DNA of 64,000 nt from assembly GCA_049610565.1 (NCBI GenBank), contig JBMYZR010000007.1, forward strand, positions 1 to 64,000, written 5' to 3'. The first letter of the stretch is position 1. Each line of letters opens with the position of its first letter. Under the pieces are notes generated by a model. The model saw nothing but the letters and a program-made list of their open reading frames with translations. It had not been told where the DNA came from and made no database searches. A program made the position numbers and the translations under genes. The DNA is from UBA8752 sp049610565 (GTDB taxonomy: Bacteria > Bacteroidota > Bacteroidia > Flavobacteriales_D > Sanyastnellaceae). Of the stretch, positions 45,555 to 54,396 are shown piece by piece.

Positions 45555-46739
45555 ATGCCCTTCTATCAGACGCGCGGGCAGGTTCCGCACAAGCGCCACA
45601 CCCAGTTTCCGAAGGCCGACGGCACGCTCCACCACGAGCAACTGTTCGGCACCATCGGGTTCGTGGGCATGAGCTCGCTGCTCTACCACCTGTATCCGCC
45701 GACGATGGTGAAATCCGTCTCGGAGCCGGTGGACGCCCGACCGGTGGAAGGGGTCAAGGAAAACCTCAAATCCCGCCGCGTGCCGGGCTTTTCCGCTCCG
45801 TCCTCGGGCCATGCGCTCGCCGCGCGGGTGCCGATGATGTTCAATGCGGACTGCACGATTTCCGTGGCCCGGCCGACCGAGGCCGATCCGGCGGACCGCT
45901 TCTACAAGAATGCTGACAGCGACGAGGTCGTCTTCATCCACGACGGAGAGGGCGTGCTCGAAACGATGTTCGGCACGCTGGCCTACCGGCCCGGCGATTA
46001 CCTCGTGATTCCGCGGGGGGTCATCCACCGCTGGGCGCCGGCCTCGGATTCCGAGCAACGCTGGCTGGTCGTCGAAAGTGCCCACCCCGTGGTCACGCCG
46101 AAGCGCTACCGCAACCACTTCGGGCAGCTGCTCGAGCACAGCCCGTTCTGCGAGCGGGACTTCCGCGTGCCGGAGCACGTGCCGGCGGTGGACCGCGAAG
46201 GCGACTTCCCCATCGACGTCCGCAAGGAGAGCATGATCCACACGGCCACCTACGCCCGCCACCCCTTCGATGTGGTCGGCTGGGACGGGTACCATTTCCC
46301 CTACGCCTTCTCCATCCACGACTTCGAGCCCATCACGGGCCGGGTCCACCAACCGCCGCCCGTCCACCAGACCTTCGAGACGGACGCCTTCGTCATCTGC
46401 AGCTTCTGCCCGCGGTTGTACGATTACCACCCCAAGTCCATTCCCGCCCCCTACAACCACAGCAACATCGACTCCGACGAGGTGCTGTACTACGTCGAGG
46501 GCAACTTCATGAGCCGCAAGGGCATTTCGCGGGGTGACCTCACCCTGCACCCCGGCGGCATTCCCCACGGCCCCCACCCCGGCACCTACGAAGGCTCCAT
46601 CGGCAAGACCGGCACCGCCGAGCTCGCCGTCATGGTGGACACCTTCCGCCCCCTCCGCCTGACCCAGCACGCCCTCGACATCGAGGACGGCGGCTACCAC
46701 CAGAGCTGGCTGGGCTACACCCCTTCGAACATCGACTGA
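45555..46739 (+). CDS. hmgA: Homogentisate 1,2-dioxygenase
   Basis: Opens the ring of homogentisate to maleylacetoacetate in tyrosine and phenylalanine breakdown. The 394-residue cupin-fold protein has the iron-site region LHPGGIPHGPHPGTYEGS with His and Glu ligands, NSDEVVFI-like segments (here NADSDEVVFIHDGEG), and IDSDEVLYYVEGNFMSRKG. The start is MPFYQTRGQVPHKRHTQF; TACCTTGC lies four bases before it. It is 7 bases upstream of hppD, the enzyme making its substrate. Confidence 0.94.
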   Translation: MPFYQTRGQVPHKRHTQFPKADGTLHHEQLFGTIGFVGMSSLLYHLYPPTMVKSVSEPVDARPVEGVKENLKSRRVPGFSAPSSGHALAARVPMMFNADCTISVARPTEADPADRFYKNADSDEVVFIHDGEGVLETMFGTLAYRPGDYLVIPRGVIHRWAPASDSEQRWLVVESAHPVVTPKRYRNHFGQLLEHSPFCERDFRVPEHVPAVDREGDFPIDVRKESMIHTATYARHPFDVVGWDGYHFPYAFSIHDFEPITGRVHQPPPVHQTFETDAFVICSFCPRLYDYHPKSIPAPYNHSNIDSDEVLYYVEGNFMSRKGISRGDLTLHPGGIPHGPHPGTYEGSIGKTGTAELAVMVDTFRPLRLTQHALDIEDGGYHQSWLGYTPSNID

Positions 46740-46746
46740 CCCTGCA

Positions 46747-47886
46747 ATGACCATGGAACAGCAGACCCCGCAACCCGAGATCGTCGTCCCCGAAGCGGAC
46801 GACTTCCTGCCCCTGCTCGGCACCGACCACGTCGAGCTCATCGTCGGCAACGCCAAGCAAAGCGCGTACTACTACATGCACGCCTGGGGCTACCAGCCGT
46901 TGGCGTACAAGGGTCTCGAAACCGGGGACGCGGAGAGCGTGAGCTACGTGTTGCGCCAGGACAAGATCACGCTCGTCCTGACCACGCCGCTCGTGGCCGA
47001 CGGCCCGCTCAACGACCACCTCAACCGGCATGGCGACGGCGTCAAGGCTGTGGCCCTCTGGGTCGACGACGCGGAGAAGAGCTGGAAGGAAACCACGGCC
47101 CGCGGCGCCGTGAGCGCGTTTGAACCCCACACCCGCGAGGACGGCGACGGCAAGGTGGTCCTGAGCGGCATCGAGACCTATGGCGACACCATCCACGTCT
47201 TCGTGGAGCGCAAGGCGTACAACGGCGTGTTCCTCCCAGGTTACCAGCCGTGGAATCCAAACTCGAACGCCCAGCCCGTCGGCCTGAAGTACATCGACCA
47301 CATGGTCGGCAACGTCGGCTGGGGCGAGATGAACACCTGGTGCGAGTTCTACGCCAAGGTCATGGGCTTCGCCCAGCTGATCTCCTTTGACGACAAGGAC
47401 ATTTCCACCGAGTACACCGCCTTGATGTCCAAGGTGATGAGCAATGGAAACGGGCGCATCAAGTTCCCGATCAACGAGCCCGCCGAAGGCCGGAAGAAGT
47501 CCCAGATCGAGGAGTACATCGACTTCTACCAGGGCGCCGGCGTCCAGCACATCGCCGTGGCCACGGACAACATCATCGAGACGGTCACCGACCTGCAGGC
47601 CCGCGGCATCGAGTTCCTGAAGGTGCCGGGCACGTACTACGACACGGTGCTCGATCGGGTTGGCGAGATCGACGAGGACCTCGAGCCGTTGCGCGACCTC
47701 GGCATCCTGATCGACCGCGACGACGAGGGCTACCTGCTGCAGATCTTCACGAAGCCCGTGGTGGACCGGCCGACCATGTTCTTCGAGATCATCCAGCGCA
47801 AGGGCGCCCAGAGCTTCGGCAAGGGCAACTTCAAGGCGCTCTTCGAAGCCATCGAACGCGAGCAGGCCCTGCGTGGCACACTCTGA
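46747..47886 (+). CDS. hppD: 4-Hydroxyphenylpyruvate dioxygenase
   Basis: Converts 4-hydroxyphenylpyruvate to homogentisate, the step before HmgA. The 379-residue VOC-fold protein has the iron ligands in KYIDHMVGNV (His), GVQHIAVATDN (His) and MFFEIIQRKG (Glu), the last in the classic C-terminal motif. It begins MTMEQQTPQPEIVVP; the second Met is equally possible. Its last 14 bases overlap the ABC ATPase gene in another frame, so the pair is probably cotranslated. Together with hmgA it forms the core of tyrosine catabolism. Confidence 0.95.
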   Translation: MTMEQQTPQPEIVVPEADDFLPLLGTDHVELIVGNAKQSAYYYMHAWGYQPLAYKGLETGDAESVSYVLRQDKITLVLTTPLVADGPLNDHLNRHGDGVKAVALWVDDAEKSWKETTARGAVSAFEPHTREDGDGKVVLSGIETYGDTIHVFVERKAYNGVFLPGYQPWNPNSNAQPVGLKYIDHMVGNVGWGEMNTWCEFYAKVMGFAQLISFDDKDISTEYTALMSKVMSNGNGRIKFPINEPAEGRKKSQIEEYIDFYQGAGVQHIAVATDNIIETVTDLQARGIEFLKVPGTYYDTVLDRVGEIDEDLEPLRDLGILIDRDDEGYLLQIFTKPVVDRPTMFFEIIQRKGAQSFGKGNFKALFEAIEREQALRGTL

Positions 47887-49513
47887 CGCCGCCCTCCGTT
47901 GGGAGAATGTCGGCCTCTCCATCCGGGAGCGGCCCATCCTCAAGGGCATCACCCTCTCCGTCGACCGCGGCGAATGCCTCGCGCTCGTTGGAGAAAGCGG
48001 GTCCGGCAAGACCCTCTGCTGCATGGCCGCCCTCGGCATGCTGCCAGACGGTGGTGAACTGACCTCCGGCCGCATCGAGGGCCTCGGGCAGCTTTGGCAG
48101 ACCGCGGATGGCGCGGCGACCCACCCCGTTCCCCGCGGCGACCGGCTGGCCATGGTTTTCCAGGAACCGATGACGAGCCTCGATCCCACCATGCGGTGCG
48201 GTCGCCAATTGCAACGTGTGATTGAACGGCACAGCCACACTGACGATTGCCCCGTGCCGGATCGGGTTCGCCACCTCCTCGAAGAGGTCCAGATGCCCGA
48301 CGTGGAGCGGGCCATTCGAGCCTTTCCGCATGAATTGTCCGGCGGACAGAAGCAGCGCATCCTCATCGCCATGGCCCTGTCCAACGACCCGGACATCCTG
48401 CTCGCCGATGAGCCCACCACCGCATTGGACAGTACGCTGCGGGCGGACCTGCTCTCCCTGCTCCGAGACCTTCAGCGCCAACGGGGCCTCGCCATGGTCC
48501 TGGTCACCCATGACATGGACGTGGTCGAACGGCACGCCGACCGAGTCGCCGTGCTCTACCGGGGGGAGGTGGTCGAGCAGGGCCGGGTGGAGCGTGTGCT
48601 CTCGTCGCCGCAACACCCGTACACCCGCGGGCTGCTCGCCTGCCGCATTCCCACCTCCGGCCGGCCCACGCCGCTGCCCGTGATGGCCGCGTTCCTCGGA
48701 GACGGGCCCGCGCCCGCGCCCGCGGCGGACATCGAGAGCGTGCCCCTGACGGCCGAGAGCCTGCTGTCTGTGCAAGGGGCCACCAAAACCTATCCCGGGC
48801 AGGTTGAACCCGCCATCCGCGATGTCTCCCTCACCCTCCCCTTTGGTGGAAGCCTGGGCATCGTCGGCGGAAGCGGCTGTGGAAAGACCACCCTGGCCCG
48901 CGCCATCCTCGGGCTCCATCGCCTCGATTCGGGATCCATCACCCTCGCCGGCCGGGACGTGCAGGCCGGGACGGCGGACGACCTCCAACACATCCGGTCC
49001 CATGCCGGCCTGGTGTTCCAGGACCCGAGGGCCGCACTCAACCCCGCCAAGCGCATCGGCTCCGTCCTCGAGGAGGTGCTCATCCGCTGGGGCACACCGC
49101 GCGGTGCGGCCCACGACGAGGCCGGCGCCTTGCTCGAAGCGGTGGGCCTGAGCCGGTCCGACCTCGACAAGCGGCCCGACGCCTTCTCGGGGGGGCAGCG
49201 GCAGCGCATCGTCATCGCCCGCGCCCTCGCGGCCCGGCCCCAGCTCCTGATCTGTGACGAAGCTGTGGCCGCCCTGGACGTCAGCGTGCAGGCCCAGGTG
49301 CTGAATCTGCTCGTGGAACTGCAGGCCGAGCGCAACCTCGCCCTCCTCTTCATCAGCCACGACCTCGGCGTCGTTCGCTACCTCTGTGACCACACCGTGG
49401 TGATGGACCGGGGAAGCGTGGTGGAGGCTGCTGAATCCGAGTCTATCTGGTCCACACCCAAGCACCCGGTAACCCGCAGACTTCAGGCCGCCGGAGGGGG
49501 CTCGATTGACTAA
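47873..49513 (+). CDS. ABC transporter ATPase with two nucleotide-binding domains (peptide type)
   Basis: A 546-residue soluble fusion of two oligopeptide-type ABC ATPases, as in YejF or GsiA. NBD1 has GESGSGKT (about 41-48), LSGGQKQRILIAMA and LLADEPTTALD. NBD2 has GGSGCGKTTLARA (about 331-343), FSGGQRQRIVIARA and LICDEAVAALDVS. Both keep the Q-loop and H-switch (VLVTHDMD, LFISHDLG). Each half ends with the HPYTRGLL/HPVTRRL oligopeptide-transporter tail. No permease or binding-protein gene is adjacent, so partners are elsewhere. The ATG overlaps hppD by 14 bases. The transported substrate is unknown. Confidence 0.9.
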   Translation: MAHSDAALRWENVGLSIRERPILKGITLSVDRGECLALVGESGSGKTLCCMAALGMLPDGGELTSGRIEGLGQLWQTADGAATHPVPRGDRLAMVFQEPMTSLDPTMRCGRQLQRVIERHSHTDDCPVPDRVRHLLEEVQMPDVERAIRAFPHELSGGQKQRILIAMALSNDPDILLADEPTTALDSTLRADLLSLLRDLQRQRGLAMVLVTHDMDVVERHADRVAVLYRGEVVEQGRVERVLSSPQHPYTRGLLACRIPTSGRPTPLPVMAAFLGDGPAPAPAADIESVPLTAESLLSVQGATKTYPGQVEPAIRDVSLTLPFGGSLGIVGGSGCGKTTLARAILGLHRLDSGSITLAGRDVQAGTADDLQHIRSHAGLVFQDPRAALNPAKRIGSVLEEVLIRWGTPRGAAHDEAGALLEAVGLSRSDLDKRPDAFSGGQRQRIVIARALAARPQLLICDEAVAALDVSVQAQVLNLLVELQAERNLALLFISHDLGVVRYLCDHTVVMDRGSVVEAAESESIWSTPKHPVTRRLQAAGGGSID

Positions 49514-49518
49514 TTTCG
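49511..49518 (+). promoter_or_regulatory. -7 promoter element (TAATTTCG) for enoyl-CoA hydratase
   Basis: TAATTTCG includes the stop codon of the ABC ATPase gene and ends four bases before the next ATG. It equals the tRNA-Gln box. Confidence 0.4.
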
Positions 49519-49522
49519 GACC

Positions 49523-50293
49523 ATGTCCGAGACCCCCCTCGTCAGCGAGACGCTGCACGGCTCCGTGGCCGTGTGGACCCTCAACCGCCCCCAACAGCTC
49601 AACGCCCTCAACGGCGCACTCATCGCCGAACTCGGCGACATGGTGGACGCCGTGCAACAGCGGGATGACGTGCGCTGCGTCATCCTGACCGGTTCGGGCG
49701 AGAAGGCCTTCGTGGCCGGCGCCGACATCAAGGAGTTCTCCGACTTCGACGGCGTGCAGGGCCGCGCCCTCGCCGAGCGCGGTCAGCGGACCCTCTTCGA
49801 CGCCATTGCCCTGTCGAAGACGCCGTTCATCGCCGCCGTCGGCGGCTTTGCACTCGGTGGTGGCCTCGAGCTCGCCTTGGCCTGCCACATCCGGGTGGCA
49901 TCCGACACGGCCCGGATGGGCCTGCCGGAAGTGACCCTCGGTCTGATCCCCGGATACGGTGGAACGCAGCGGCTCGCCCGCATCGTTGGCACCGGACGCG
50001 CCATGGAGATGATCCTCAGTGCCCGGATGGTCAAGGCCGACGAAGCCCTGAACATGGGCCTCGTGAGCCAGGTCGTGTCGCGTGATGCCCTCATGGACAG
50101 TGCATTGGACATGGCCCAACGCCTGACGGCCAACAGCCCGAACGCCCAGGCTTCCGCCATCCGCGCCGTCCTGTCCAGCGGGAGTGCGGAGGGCTTCGAA
50201 GTCGAAATCGAGGAGTTCGGACGCTGTTTCGACCACGCCGACTTCAAGGAGGGCGTGTCGGCCTTCCTCGAGAAGCGCAAGCCCGCATTCTGA
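49523..50293 (+). CDS. Enoyl-CoA hydratase
   Basis: Crotonase-fold enzyme of 256 residues hydrating 2-enoyl-CoA in beta-oxidation or a related pathway. It has the oxyanion-hole segments AFVAGADIKEFSDFD and ALGGGLELALACH, and both catalytic Glu residues: one in that GGGLELALAC helix, one in LPEVTLGLIPGYGGTQRL. Substrate chain length cannot be told from sequence. It starts nine bases after the ABC ATPase stop with its own -7 box and lies two bases before dut. Confidence 0.92.
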   Translation: MSETPLVSETLHGSVAVWTLNRPQQLNALNGALIAELGDMVDAVQQRDDVRCVILTGSGEKAFVAGADIKEFSDFDGVQGRALAERGQRTLFDAIALSKTPFIAAVGGFALGGGLELALACHIRVASDTARMGLPEVTLGLIPGYGGTQRLARIVGTGRAMEMILSARMVKADEALNMGLVSQVVSRDALMDSALDMAQRLTANSPNAQASAIRAVLSSGSAEGFEVEIEEFGRCFDHADFKEGVSAFLEKRKPAF

Positions 50294-50295
50294 GC

Positions 50296-50772
50296 ATGGC
50301 CGATTCGCTGACTTCCGCTTCCTCCGCCGTGCGGATCCGCGTGGCCAACACCGGCCAGGATCCGCTTCCGGAATACGCCACGCCGCAGAGTGCCGGCCTC
50401 GACCTCCGCGCCCGGCTCGATGGCCCGGTGGTTCTCCAGCCCGGAGAGCGCCGGCTGGTGCCGACCGGACTGCACATCGAGCTGCCCGACGGCTACGAAG
50501 CCCAGGTTCGGCCCCGGAGTGGCCTCGCCTACAAGCACGGCCTCACTGTCCTGAACAGCCCCGGCACCATCGACGCCGACTACCGGGGCGAAATCGGGGT
50601 CATCCTCATCCACCACGGTCAGGCGCCCTTCACCCTCGAACCCGGGGAGCGCATCGCGCAACTGGTCGTCGCCGCCTACGCGCGGGTCGATTGGATTCCC
50701 GTCCCCCAACCTGCCGACCTCGCCATCACCGACCGCGGTGCCGGCGGCTTCGGACACACCGGAACCGAATGA
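50296..50772 (+). CDS. dut: dUTP diphosphatase
   Basis: Hydrolyses dUTP to dUMP, preventing uracil in DNA. The 158-residue trimeric-type enzyme has motifs AGLDLRA (motif 1), RPRSGLAYKHGL (motif 2), NSPGTIDADYRGEIGV (motif 3), ERIAQLVVA (motif 4) and the C-terminal GAGGFGHTG (motif 5). It is followed by an ATGA overlap with the sugar nucleotidyltransferase gene, the usual Bacteroidota order. Confidence 0.96.
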   Translation: MADSLTSASSAVRIRVANTGQDPLPEYATPQSAGLDLRARLDGPVVLQPGERRLVPTGLHIELPDGYEAQVRPRSGLAYKHGLTVLNSPGTIDADYRGEIGVILIHHGQAPFTLEPGERIAQLVVAAYARVDWIPVPQPADLAITDRGAGGFGHTGTE

Positions 50773-51770
50773 ACCTCATCATCCCCATGGCGGGCCGCGG
50801 CAGCCGCCTCCGTCCCCACACGCTGACCGTGCCCAAACCGCTGGTGCACGTAGCCGGAAAGCCCATCGTTCAACGGTTGGTGGAGGACCTCGCCGCCATG
50901 ACCCCCCGCCCCTTCGACCACATCGCGTTCGTGATCGGCGACTTCGGAGCAGAGGTGGAGGCCGACCTCCTCGCCCTCGCCGAATCGCTCGGCGCCCAAG
51001 GGCACATCCGCCATCAGGAGCAACCGTTGGGCACGGCGCACGCCGTCTGGTGCGCCGAGGACCTCCTCGAAGGCGAGACGGTCGTGGCCTTTGCCGATAC
51101 CCTGTTCCGCGCCGATTTCTCCCTCGATGCATCGGCCGATGGCCACCTCTTCGTGAAGCGCATTGAAGACCCCCGCCAGTTCGGTGTGGTCGTGCTCGAT
51201 GGGGACGGCGTCATCCGGGAGTATGCGGAAAAGCCGGAGGAGCCCGTTTCCGATCTGGCGATGATCGGCATTTACCACTTCCGGGACGGGGCAGGCTTGC
51301 GCCGCGAAATCGGCAAACTCATCGACGCCGACGCGCGGAAGGGGGGCGAGTTCCAATTGCCCGATGCCCTCCGCGCCCTGACCGAACAGGGACTGCGTTT
51401 CCTGCCGGGCGAGGTGTCGGCCTGGATGGACTGTGGCAACCGCAAGGTGACCGTGGAGACCAATGGCCGTGTCCTGGACTTCATGGGCGACGACGCAAAG
51501 GTGCACGACGGGGCCACCGTCGAGAACAGCATCGTCCTGCCGCCTTGCGAAATCCTGCCGGGTGCCGTCATCCGCCATTCGGTGGTCGGACCGAGGGTGA
51601 CCCTGGGCCGGGACACCGTCGTGGAACGCTCCGTGTTGCGCGATTGCCTCGTCGGTGGACACACGACCCTGGAGGGCGTTCAGCTCGAAGGGGCCATGAT
51701 CGGACATCACGCCACCGTCGTCCGACAGCCCGAAGACCTCAGCGTGGGCGATTATTGCGAAATCCGATGA
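50769..51770 (+). CDS. Sugar-1-phosphate nucleotidyltransferase
   Basis: A 333-residue nucleotidyltransferase. The N-terminal Rossmann-type domain (about 1-235) has MAGRGSRLRPHTLTVPKPL and VAGKPIVQRL; the C-terminal 100 residues form a left-handed beta-helix (DDAKVHDGATVENSIVL and GAVIRHSVVGPRVTLGRDTV). It probably makes an NDP-sugar (glucose-type) for surface polysaccharide; the exact sugar and nucleotide are not decided by sequence. It overlaps both dut and the TPR gene by ATGA, so translation is coupled. Confidence 0.88.
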   Translation: MNLIIPMAGRGSRLRPHTLTVPKPLVHVAGKPIVQRLVEDLAAMTPRPFDHIAFVIGDFGAEVEADLLALAESLGAQGHIRHQEQPLGTAHAVWCAEDLLEGETVVAFADTLFRADFSLDASADGHLFVKRIEDPRQFGVVVLDGDGVIREYAEKPEEPVSDLAMIGIYHFRDGAGLRREIGKLIDADARKGGEFQLPDALRALTEQGLRFLPGEVSAWMDCGNRKVTVETNGRVLDFMGDDAKVHDGATVENSIVLPPCEILPGAVIRHSVVGPRVTLGRDTVVERSVLRDCLVGGHTTLEGVQLEGAMIGHHATVVRQPEDLSVGDYCEIR

Positions 51771-53494
51771 CCCTGCGTTCCCTCCCTTTCCTGCGCACCG
51801 CCTTGTGGTGCTGCTCGCTGGCCCTGTTGAGCGGCTGTGCGCTGATTGGAGGCGCCGGCAAAGCGGACGAATCGGGATTGGGTGGTGTCGATGGCGCCTT
51901 CCACAACGCCTTCTACAAGGCGCAGGTGGCCAAACTGAAAGGAGACCGGGAAGGCGCGAAGGAGGCCCTTCTTTCCTGCCTCGATGCCAACCCGGATGAA
52001 GCCGTCGTCCATTATGAACTCGCCCGCCTCGAGCGGGAAGCGGAGCAATGGGGCGCTGCCCACGCGGCCATCCTCGAAGCCAATGCGCTGGACGGGGACA
52101 ACCCTTGGTACCACACCGAATGGGCCGACATCGCCCTCGAATTGGGGCTGTATGACGAGGCGGACGACGCCCTCGAGTGGGTGCTGCAGAACAAGCCCGA
52201 AGACGAACGCTCGGCCCGGATGCTCCTCAACCTGCGCACCGCACAGGGAGACCTCGATGGGGCGCTCCGCGTGGTGGACGTGTTGGAGCGCGAGTGGGGT
52301 CCCGATCCCGAATGGCATTTCGACCGTCACCGCCTCTTCATGGGGGCAGGCGATTTCGAGTCCGGTCTTGAGGCCCTTGAGCGGTTGGAGGCCGACTTCC
52401 CCGATGTGGTCGAGGCCACCCTGCAACGGGCGCGCATCCTGTCGGGCCTCGGTCGCGAGGCGGAGGCGGAGGCTGCGATCCGCAGTGCACTGGACCGGAC
52501 CGGCAATGGACGGCTTCACCTGGAATGGGCCCACATCCTGACCCGCCGAGGCGAGACGGAGGCCGCGCGGGAGCACGTGCGCACCGCCTTTGCCTCGGAC
52601 GAGGTGCCCCTGGAAGAGAAGGCCGACATCGCCTGGACCTACGTCGAACTGGCCGAGTTGCAACCGGACCTTCGGCCCGAGGCGGAGGCCCTCATTGCCC
52701 TGCTCATCGAAGGGTACCCGATGGAGGCGGAGCCCCACGACATCGAGGCCGCCCTGCGGGACATCGAAGGCGATGCCGAGGGGGCCTTGCAGGCGCTGGA
52801 AGCCGGGTTGGAGCTGGACCCGAATTCGCCAGACCGGTGGCTGGACGCCTGCCAACTGGCCATCGACCTCGAGCGCTGGGAGGCTGTGGACAGCCTGTCC
52901 GAACGCGCCGGTTTGCGCTTTCCGAACCTCCCCGTCTTCCCGTACTTCCGCGGACTGGCGCAGCTGGAGATGGGCGATGGCCGCGGTGCGGAACGACAGC
53001 TCAAGACGGCGCGCAACCTGATTGTGGACCGTCCGGAATTCGAATCGGACGTGTTGTCCACCCTCGCCCAGATTGCCCATGACCGCGGAGAGCATGCCGC
53101 GTCTGACGACTGGTTCGAGCTCGCGTTGGAGGCCAACCCCAACAACATCCTCGCCCTCAACAACTACGCCTATTACCTCGCCCTGCGCGGCGCCAAGCCC
53201 GAACGCGCCGTGGAGCTCGCGGCCAAGGTGGTGGCCCTGTCGCCGGGCAACGGAAACTTCGAAGACACCTACGCGTGGGCACTCCACAAGGCGGGAGACC
53301 ATGCCGAGGCCCTGACGTGGATCGACCTCGCCATCGCCCACGAAGGCAGCTCGCCGGGTGCCACGGTCCTCGAGCACGCAGGCGACATCCTCGACGCCCT
53401 CGGCCGCCGGGAGGAGGCCCGGGCCCGTTGGGCAGACGCCCTCGATGCCGGAGGCGATGCCGACCGGCTCAACGACAAGATCCACGCTGAATGA
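51767..53494 (+). CDS. TPR-repeat lipoprotein
   Basis: A 575-residue lipoprotein (lipobox LLSGC, Cys24) made almost wholly of tetratricopeptide repeats, for example NPDEAVVHYELARLEREAEQ, NPWYHTEWADIALELGLYDE and the C-terminal NPNNILALNNYAYYLALRGA. It is probably a periplasm-facing scaffold on the outer membrane, perhaps for envelope assembly. It is coupled by ATGA to the nucleotidyltransferase gene before it and the DUF4292 gene after it. In Bacteroidota this neighbourhood is conserved, but the function is not established. Confidence 0.88.
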   Translation: MTLRSLPFLRTALWCCSLALLSGCALIGGAGKADESGLGGVDGAFHNAFYKAQVAKLKGDREGAKEALLSCLDANPDEAVVHYELARLEREAEQWGAAHAAILEANALDGDNPWYHTEWADIALELGLYDEADDALEWVLQNKPEDERSARMLLNLRTAQGDLDGALRVVDVLEREWGPDPEWHFDRHRLFMGAGDFESGLEALERLEADFPDVVEATLQRARILSGLGREAEAEAAIRSALDRTGNGRLHLEWAHILTRRGETEAAREHVRTAFASDEVPLEEKADIAWTYVELAELQPDLRPEAEALIALLIEGYPMEAEPHDIEAALRDIEGDAEGALQALEAGLELDPNSPDRWLDACQLAIDLERWEAVDSLSERAGLRFPNLPVFPYFRGLAQLEMGDGRGAERQLKTARNLIVDRPEFESDVLSTLAQIAHDRGEHAASDDWFELALEANPNNILALNNYAYYLALRGAKPERAVELAAKVVALSPGNGNFEDTYAWALHKAGDHAEALTWIDLAIAHEGSSPGATVLEHAGDILDALGRREEARARWADALDAGGDADRLNDKIHAE

Positions 53495-54390
53495 GAGCCT
53501 GCCTCGCCTTGATCCTCGCCGCCATCCTGGTCACGGGATGCACCAACATGCGGCGTCTCGAGCGGGGCAAGCCCATCCGGTCCGAAGGGTCGGGCGGCAT
53601 CATGCGGAAGCACCTTGCGACCCTGGCCAACCCCAATTGGGTGGCGATGCGGCTGCAGGTCGATGCCGAGGTCAATGGCAACAACAGCGGATTCAAGGTC
53701 AACGCCCGCATGCGCCGGGACTCCACGCTGTGGCTGAGCATCACCCCCGCCCTCGGGGTGGAGGCGGCCCGGGTGCTCCTGACGCAGGATTCGGTGCTGT
53801 TTTATTCCAAAGTCCCCGGCAACCGGTTTGCCTACCGCGGCGACTTCGCCGCCATCGACAGCCTGCTCGGGACCGAGATCACCTTCGACATGGTCCAGCG
53901 CATCCTGCTCGGCCAGGGCATCGGCCTGTTGGACGAGGACAGCAAGTACATCAGCAAGGTGGACGGGCGCGAGCACCTGCTCATCAGCAAGTACAAGCGG
54001 CGGGTGAAGCGCCTCGTGGGCGTCAAGGAGCGGGAAATTGCCCCGGACGACAGCCTCCGGATGGAAGCCACCCAAGCCGTGCAGGAGCGGGTCATGAACC
54101 GGTCCGATGACGAGGACCTTATGGTGAAGCGCTATTGGTTTGACGGGTTGGGATATCAACTGACCCGAACCCGGTTCGACGACCTGTACTGGGGCCGCTC
54201 CATCGAAATCGGTCACGGTGGCTTCGAACTCGAAGCCGGCGGCTGGATTCCCCACCGGACCGACATCACCATCGCCTCCCCGGAAGGCACCCAGCGCATC
54301 CGGCTCGACATCTCCCGGGCCAAGTATGGCAAGCCCTACCCGATGCCCTTCGAGATTCCGGTGGACATGGAACGCCGGGATGGCCTTTGA
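53491..54390 (+). CDS. DUF4292 family lipoprotein
   Basis: A 299-residue predicted lipoprotein (lipobox LVTGC, Cys17) of the DUF4292 type, with a LolA/LolB-like beta-sheet pattern: VAMRLQVDAEVNGNNSGFKV, DSTLWLSITPALGVEAARV, DSVLFYSKVPGNRFAYRGDF. A role in handling lipids or lipoproteins is a fold-based guess. The ATG overlaps the TPR lipoprotein stop by four bases, and the EnvC-like gene follows six bases later. Confidence 0.85.
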   Translation: MRACLALILAAILVTGCTNMRRLERGKPIRSEGSGGIMRKHLATLANPNWVAMRLQVDAEVNGNNSGFKVNARMRRDSTLWLSITPALGVEAARVLLTQDSVLFYSKVPGNRFAYRGDFAAIDSLLGTEITFDMVQRILLGQGIGLLDEDSKYISKVDGREHLLISKYKRRVKRLVGVKEREIAPDDSLRMEATQAVQERVMNRSDDEDLMVKRYWFDGLGYQLTRTRFDDLYWGRSIEIGHGGFELEAGGWIPHRTDITIASPEGTQRIRLDISRAKYGKPYPMPFEIPVDMERRDGL

Positions 54391-54396
54391 TCCGAC

